DNA of 64,000 nucleotides from Reticulitermes lucifugus. Its lineage: Eukaryota > Arthropoda > Insecta > Blattodea > Rhinotermitidae. This document shows positions 61,401 to 64,000 of this stretch, piece by piece. The notes under the pieces were generated by a model. The model was not told the origin of the DNA. It made no database searches and worked only from the letters and a program-made list of their open reading frames with translations. A program made the position numbers and the translations under genes. The stretch lies in NCBI GenBank assembly GCA_026260175.1, contig JAKCWW010000340.1, positions 1 to 64,000 of the forward strand, given 5' to 3'. How positions within the stretch are numbered: position 1 is the stretch's first letter; every line of letters starts with the position of its first letter.

Positions 61401-63838
61401 GTGCTCAACTGAGTAGCTGTTTCCCTTACTCTTTTGTCTGAAGACAAGGACTGATTCTGTCCCCGAAACATATTTTACTTTTTTTTAAAACATGGGATGC
61501 AGGACAGCCAAATATGATGTACCAGTGTCAGAATCAAATAGAATTGTACTTTTCTGCTGCTGCTGCTGTCCTTAGTATAGTCATCATCAGCAGCAGTATC
61601 ATTGCAATAAAACTATCTCAGACTACTAGCTGTGTTTGGTGGTTAGACTATGAACAAACCAACGTTTTGAGAAGCATCTCCATCCTCATCATTAGGGAAG
61701 TGAATCAGTTCCCTGTGGTCCAGTGGATTGGGAAATTCTTCATTATACAACTATCCAGTAGCTGACTCTTATTCAGGGTTCTGTTACTTCATATTACACT
61801 TTGACCTTGATCTTCACCTCAGTGTCTGCTTATTTAACACATTGTGCTGCCCTCTCACAATTATTCTTGGAATGCTTAATATCCAACAGTTTGTTTTTAT
61901 TTAAGAATAATTAATAGCTCTCAGGTAACAGTATGAATCGTAATGTACCTTTATATGTAGGCAGAAAGCAACCAGCTGAAACTTGTGTGGAGTGATGGCC
62001 ATGAGAGTGAGTATGACCTGAACTGGCTTCTGGAACGAAGTTTTGCGGAAAATGTGCGTAAGGAGTGGCTGAAGCAGCACTATCCTATGGCAAGAATTCC
62101 TTGGGGCACTGTTGAATTTAACAAAATTCTCAAGAAGTATGACTTCCATGATGTTCTCAGCAGGTGAGTCTACAGACATGTCAATCTAATTTGCATTTGA
62201 GGAACTAGTTATTTCCTTTCTTCACATAAATAGATAAAGAGGATAGATTTCACCCTATAACAGACCATGAAGGCCCAGAAGGGGAGTAGCGGTATAGCTC
62301 TACTTCTTCTTTAACCTCGGTGCTAGAGGGAGGGGGGGACCAACACCACACCCTGCCCAATTTACCCCTGGGAAAGGCCGTCTTCACATAATGAATCAAT
62401 TTTTATTTCATTGTAGTTTGCTTTTATCACTATCACACATATAAGAAACCTACATGGACAAGACTCTGTCTGTAATGTTCATTACTGGAACTGCTTACAA
62501 TATGCAGTGAAGAGCCTTAACAATCATGCTACAATATCAGGATAAAGTGGCGTAAGGATAACGTAGTAAGTACAGAGACTAGGCTGTAGGCTGGACGTCT
62601 GAGGAATCGTGGTTTCATTCCTGGCAGAGGCAAGAGATTTTTCTCTTCTCCACAGCATCTAGACAAGCTGTGGGACCCACCCAAACTCTCATTCATTTTT
62701 TTTTTTAAGAAATAATTACTCTGCACTTCCCATAAGTGCCGAGTCTGAGCTGAAGCCTTTGAGAACTGAGGATGCAATATTACACAAGGTGGTTTGACTC
62801 GTCATGAACATTAGTGATACTAATAGTCAGTATAAATTATATTAGACTGAGAGTGATGGTAGGATGAGGAAACTGAAGTGCATGGAGAAAACCCTACTCT
62901 AAAATAAGTGAATAAGACTGTCCTGAGAATCTAAGACCTCGGCAGTAAGAAGTCAGTGACTGTCTGAACTGTGGTAAGGCTTCATGCATCTGAGAATATG
63001 CTTATGTAACCCTTTACATGGTTAATTCTATGTAATGACAACTTCTTTGTTTTATTTTCAGGCTAATGAATAGTTTCTGTTGTTAGTGAGACAAAAATAG
63101 TTAGCATTGTCTATAGAGAGAGAGTGGGAGAAATTTATTTCACTGATCTTTCTGAACAAGAAATGCATCTCAAAAGAATCAGTGGTGTTAAGTAAGATAT
63201 GTAGTGAGCATGCAGATGGTTTAAAAGTAACTGTATTTTGTTTTTGGTGATCACATGGTAATGTATGTTGCCTATTAATGAATTTTAATAGGAAACATAC
63301 AGTATTGTCCTGGAATATTTCCCTTATTATTGTAATATTTATTCTGTCAGTATGACCCTTGTTTCAATTACTGAGCAGGCTTAGCTGTGCAGTGATGTGT
63401 ATAGCTTGTGTTCAACAGGTTGAGTCTGTGTCTTGGCCTGGGACCTGAGTATCCAGGTTGGGACTATTCATTGTTTCTTTTCATTGTGTGTGTCAGATGC
63501 TGGAAACTGATCGCAACTACTTGTAAGTCTTTCATTAGACACACTTTCATACGCAAATCTCATACAGTACTGTGTCATTTTTGCCGTTGGTAAGGCTTCA
63601 TTAAATAATCTATTTACTTAATCACTCTTTTGGTTCTAATAACCTTTTTCAACCAAATAACTTCATAGAAAATTGTCTGAGGTGATACCATGATATGTTT
63701 CAGTGATGCATTGTTACTAGATTGGCTGGAAAATGTTTCCACATATGGAATTGCTCTTATTCACAACACACCACCACAAGAAGATCAACTGAGAAGAGTT
63801 GCTAACAGAGTAGCCTTCATCAGACGAACTACTTATGG
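58406..63838 (+). CDS. gamma-butyrobetaine dioxygenase-like 2-oxoglutarate oxygenase, 5' four exons (partial)
   Basis: Family members hydroxylate gamma-butyrobetaine to L-carnitine, or trimethyllysine earlier in the same pathway. Exons: 58406-58588, 59055-59252, 61961-62163, 63704-63838; the last ends in phase 2 at GG|GTGAG, and the gene continues past the window. Residues 1-57 contain no acidic residue and many Arg, Ser and Ala, which fits a mitochondrial transit peptide. The N-terminal DUF971-type zinc domain is intact: WLRDNCQCPKC gives Cys97, Cys99 and Cys102, and SDGHESEY gives His141. Exon 4 (DALLLDWLENVSTYGIALIH) enters the oxygenase domain; the catalytic HxD...H residues are off-window. 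Exon 2 has a CAGCAG tandem acceptor. BBOX1-like fits best; a TMLHE-type paralogue is possible, and the leader leaves this open. Confidence 0.85.
61395..61490 (+). repeat. retroelement tail with hammerhead-like core, in intron 2 of the BBOX-like gene
   Basis: CAACTGAGTAGCTGTTTCCC, then TGTCTGAAGACA (core at 61438-61444), AGGAC-TGATTCT-GTCC and CCGAAACAT. The upstream part is shared with 17735-17760, so the two are copies of one family. Confidence 0.55.
61650..61705 (-). repeat. single-arm hammerhead-like core copy
   Basis: On the minus strand it reads CCCTAATGATGAGGATGGAG, then ATGCTTCTCAAAACGTTGGT. GGAGA/TTCTC forms the stem, and AAAACGTTGG replaces GAAACGTTGG. The CTGA box is mutated to CTAA. 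Confidence 0.45.
62255..62395 (-). mobile_element. SINE body fragment, in intron 3 of the BBOX-like gene
   Basis: On the minus strand: CCCAGGGGTAAATTGGGCAG, a CTCTAGCACCGAGGTTAAAG segment, then CTACTCCCCTTCTGGGCCTT and CATGGTCTGTTATAGGGTG. It aligns with the 13.2-kb copy in reverse orientation. Confidence 0.6.
62530..62700 (+). repeat. tRNA-like SINE head, in intron 3 of the BBOX-like gene
   Basis: AGTGGCGTAAGGATAACG resembles an A box, and ATCGTGGTTTCATTCCTGGC a decayed B box. The GACTAGGCTGTAGGCTGGA segment recurs, diverged, near 12.4 and 47.2 kb. Confidence 0.55.
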
Positions 63839-64000
63839 GTGAGAAACTTGTAACATGTGGAACTTACATCTGATGTATAGGAAAACTTTATCCCACATAA
63901 CAGGTGAACCTTAAGTGAATAAAAGGATTGTACGGTATATATGCTGGGCAGGAATCTGTTAGTTGAAAAACCATGAGTCGTCAAGAAACTTTGCAAAATT

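Noticed and set aside
1-64000. CRISPR arrays, bacterial operons or a phage-like system
   Set aside because: The window is spliced eukaryotic DNA; no regular short repeats with unique spacers were seen.

Overview
The window looks like nuclear DNA of an insect, probably Blattodea (cockroach or termite). Coding exons are short and split by long AT-rich introns. Intergenic DNA is full of decayed retroelements, tRNA-derived SINEs, hAT-type MITEs and microsatellites. The four protein genes give clear animal orthologues. The order-level guess is an inference from the repeat landscape.

Layout, left to right. (1) 3007-3466, minus: first coding exon of an activin/myostatin-type TGF-beta ligand; the rest lies beyond the left edge. 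(2) 7318-12659, minus: a complete four-exon mof/KAT8 histone acetyltransferase of 449 aa, with all splice phases closing. (3) 12.7-19.8 kb: intergenic DNA holding SINE pieces, a broken jockey-like LINE and an assembly gap. (4) 19841-42160, plus: a complete 15-exon GRIPAP1 (GRASP-1) orthologue of 815 aa, whose introns hold two hAT MITEs, LINE fragments, a SINE cut by an assembly gap and two fold-back elements. (5) 42.2-58.4 kb: intergenic, with a 134-bp tandem duplication, a fold-back element split by a SINE, a Penelope-like retroelement remnant and a Tc1/mariner element with long inverted repeats. (6) 58406-63838 and beyond, plus: the 5' four exons of a gamma-butyrobetaine-dioxygenase-like gene with a mitochondrial-type leader; its catalytic exons are past the right edge.

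The most interesting structure is a set of dispersed, mostly palindromic elements sharing a hammerhead-ribozyme-like core: CTGANGA, a short stem, then GAAAC. Three of them are flanked by 10-14 bp direct repeats. The best one is a ~670-bp near-perfect palindrome in GRIPAP1 intron 14. Each arm carries a complete minimal type I hammerhead layout with a two-base-pair stem III and a GUA cleavage triplet. One copy is in sense with GRIPAP1 transcription. The same core lies just after a decayed GIY-YIG endonuclease domain of a Penelope-like element at 52 kb, which suggests the source of the family.

The four genes have no evident shared pathway: secreted signalling, chromatin acetylation, recycling-endosome traffic and carnitine metabolism. 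mof and GRIPAP1 are divergently transcribed, about 7.2 kb apart. Exon boundaries were set by hand from splice consensus, reading frame and remembered family sequences, so short untranslated exons and alternative exons may be missed.
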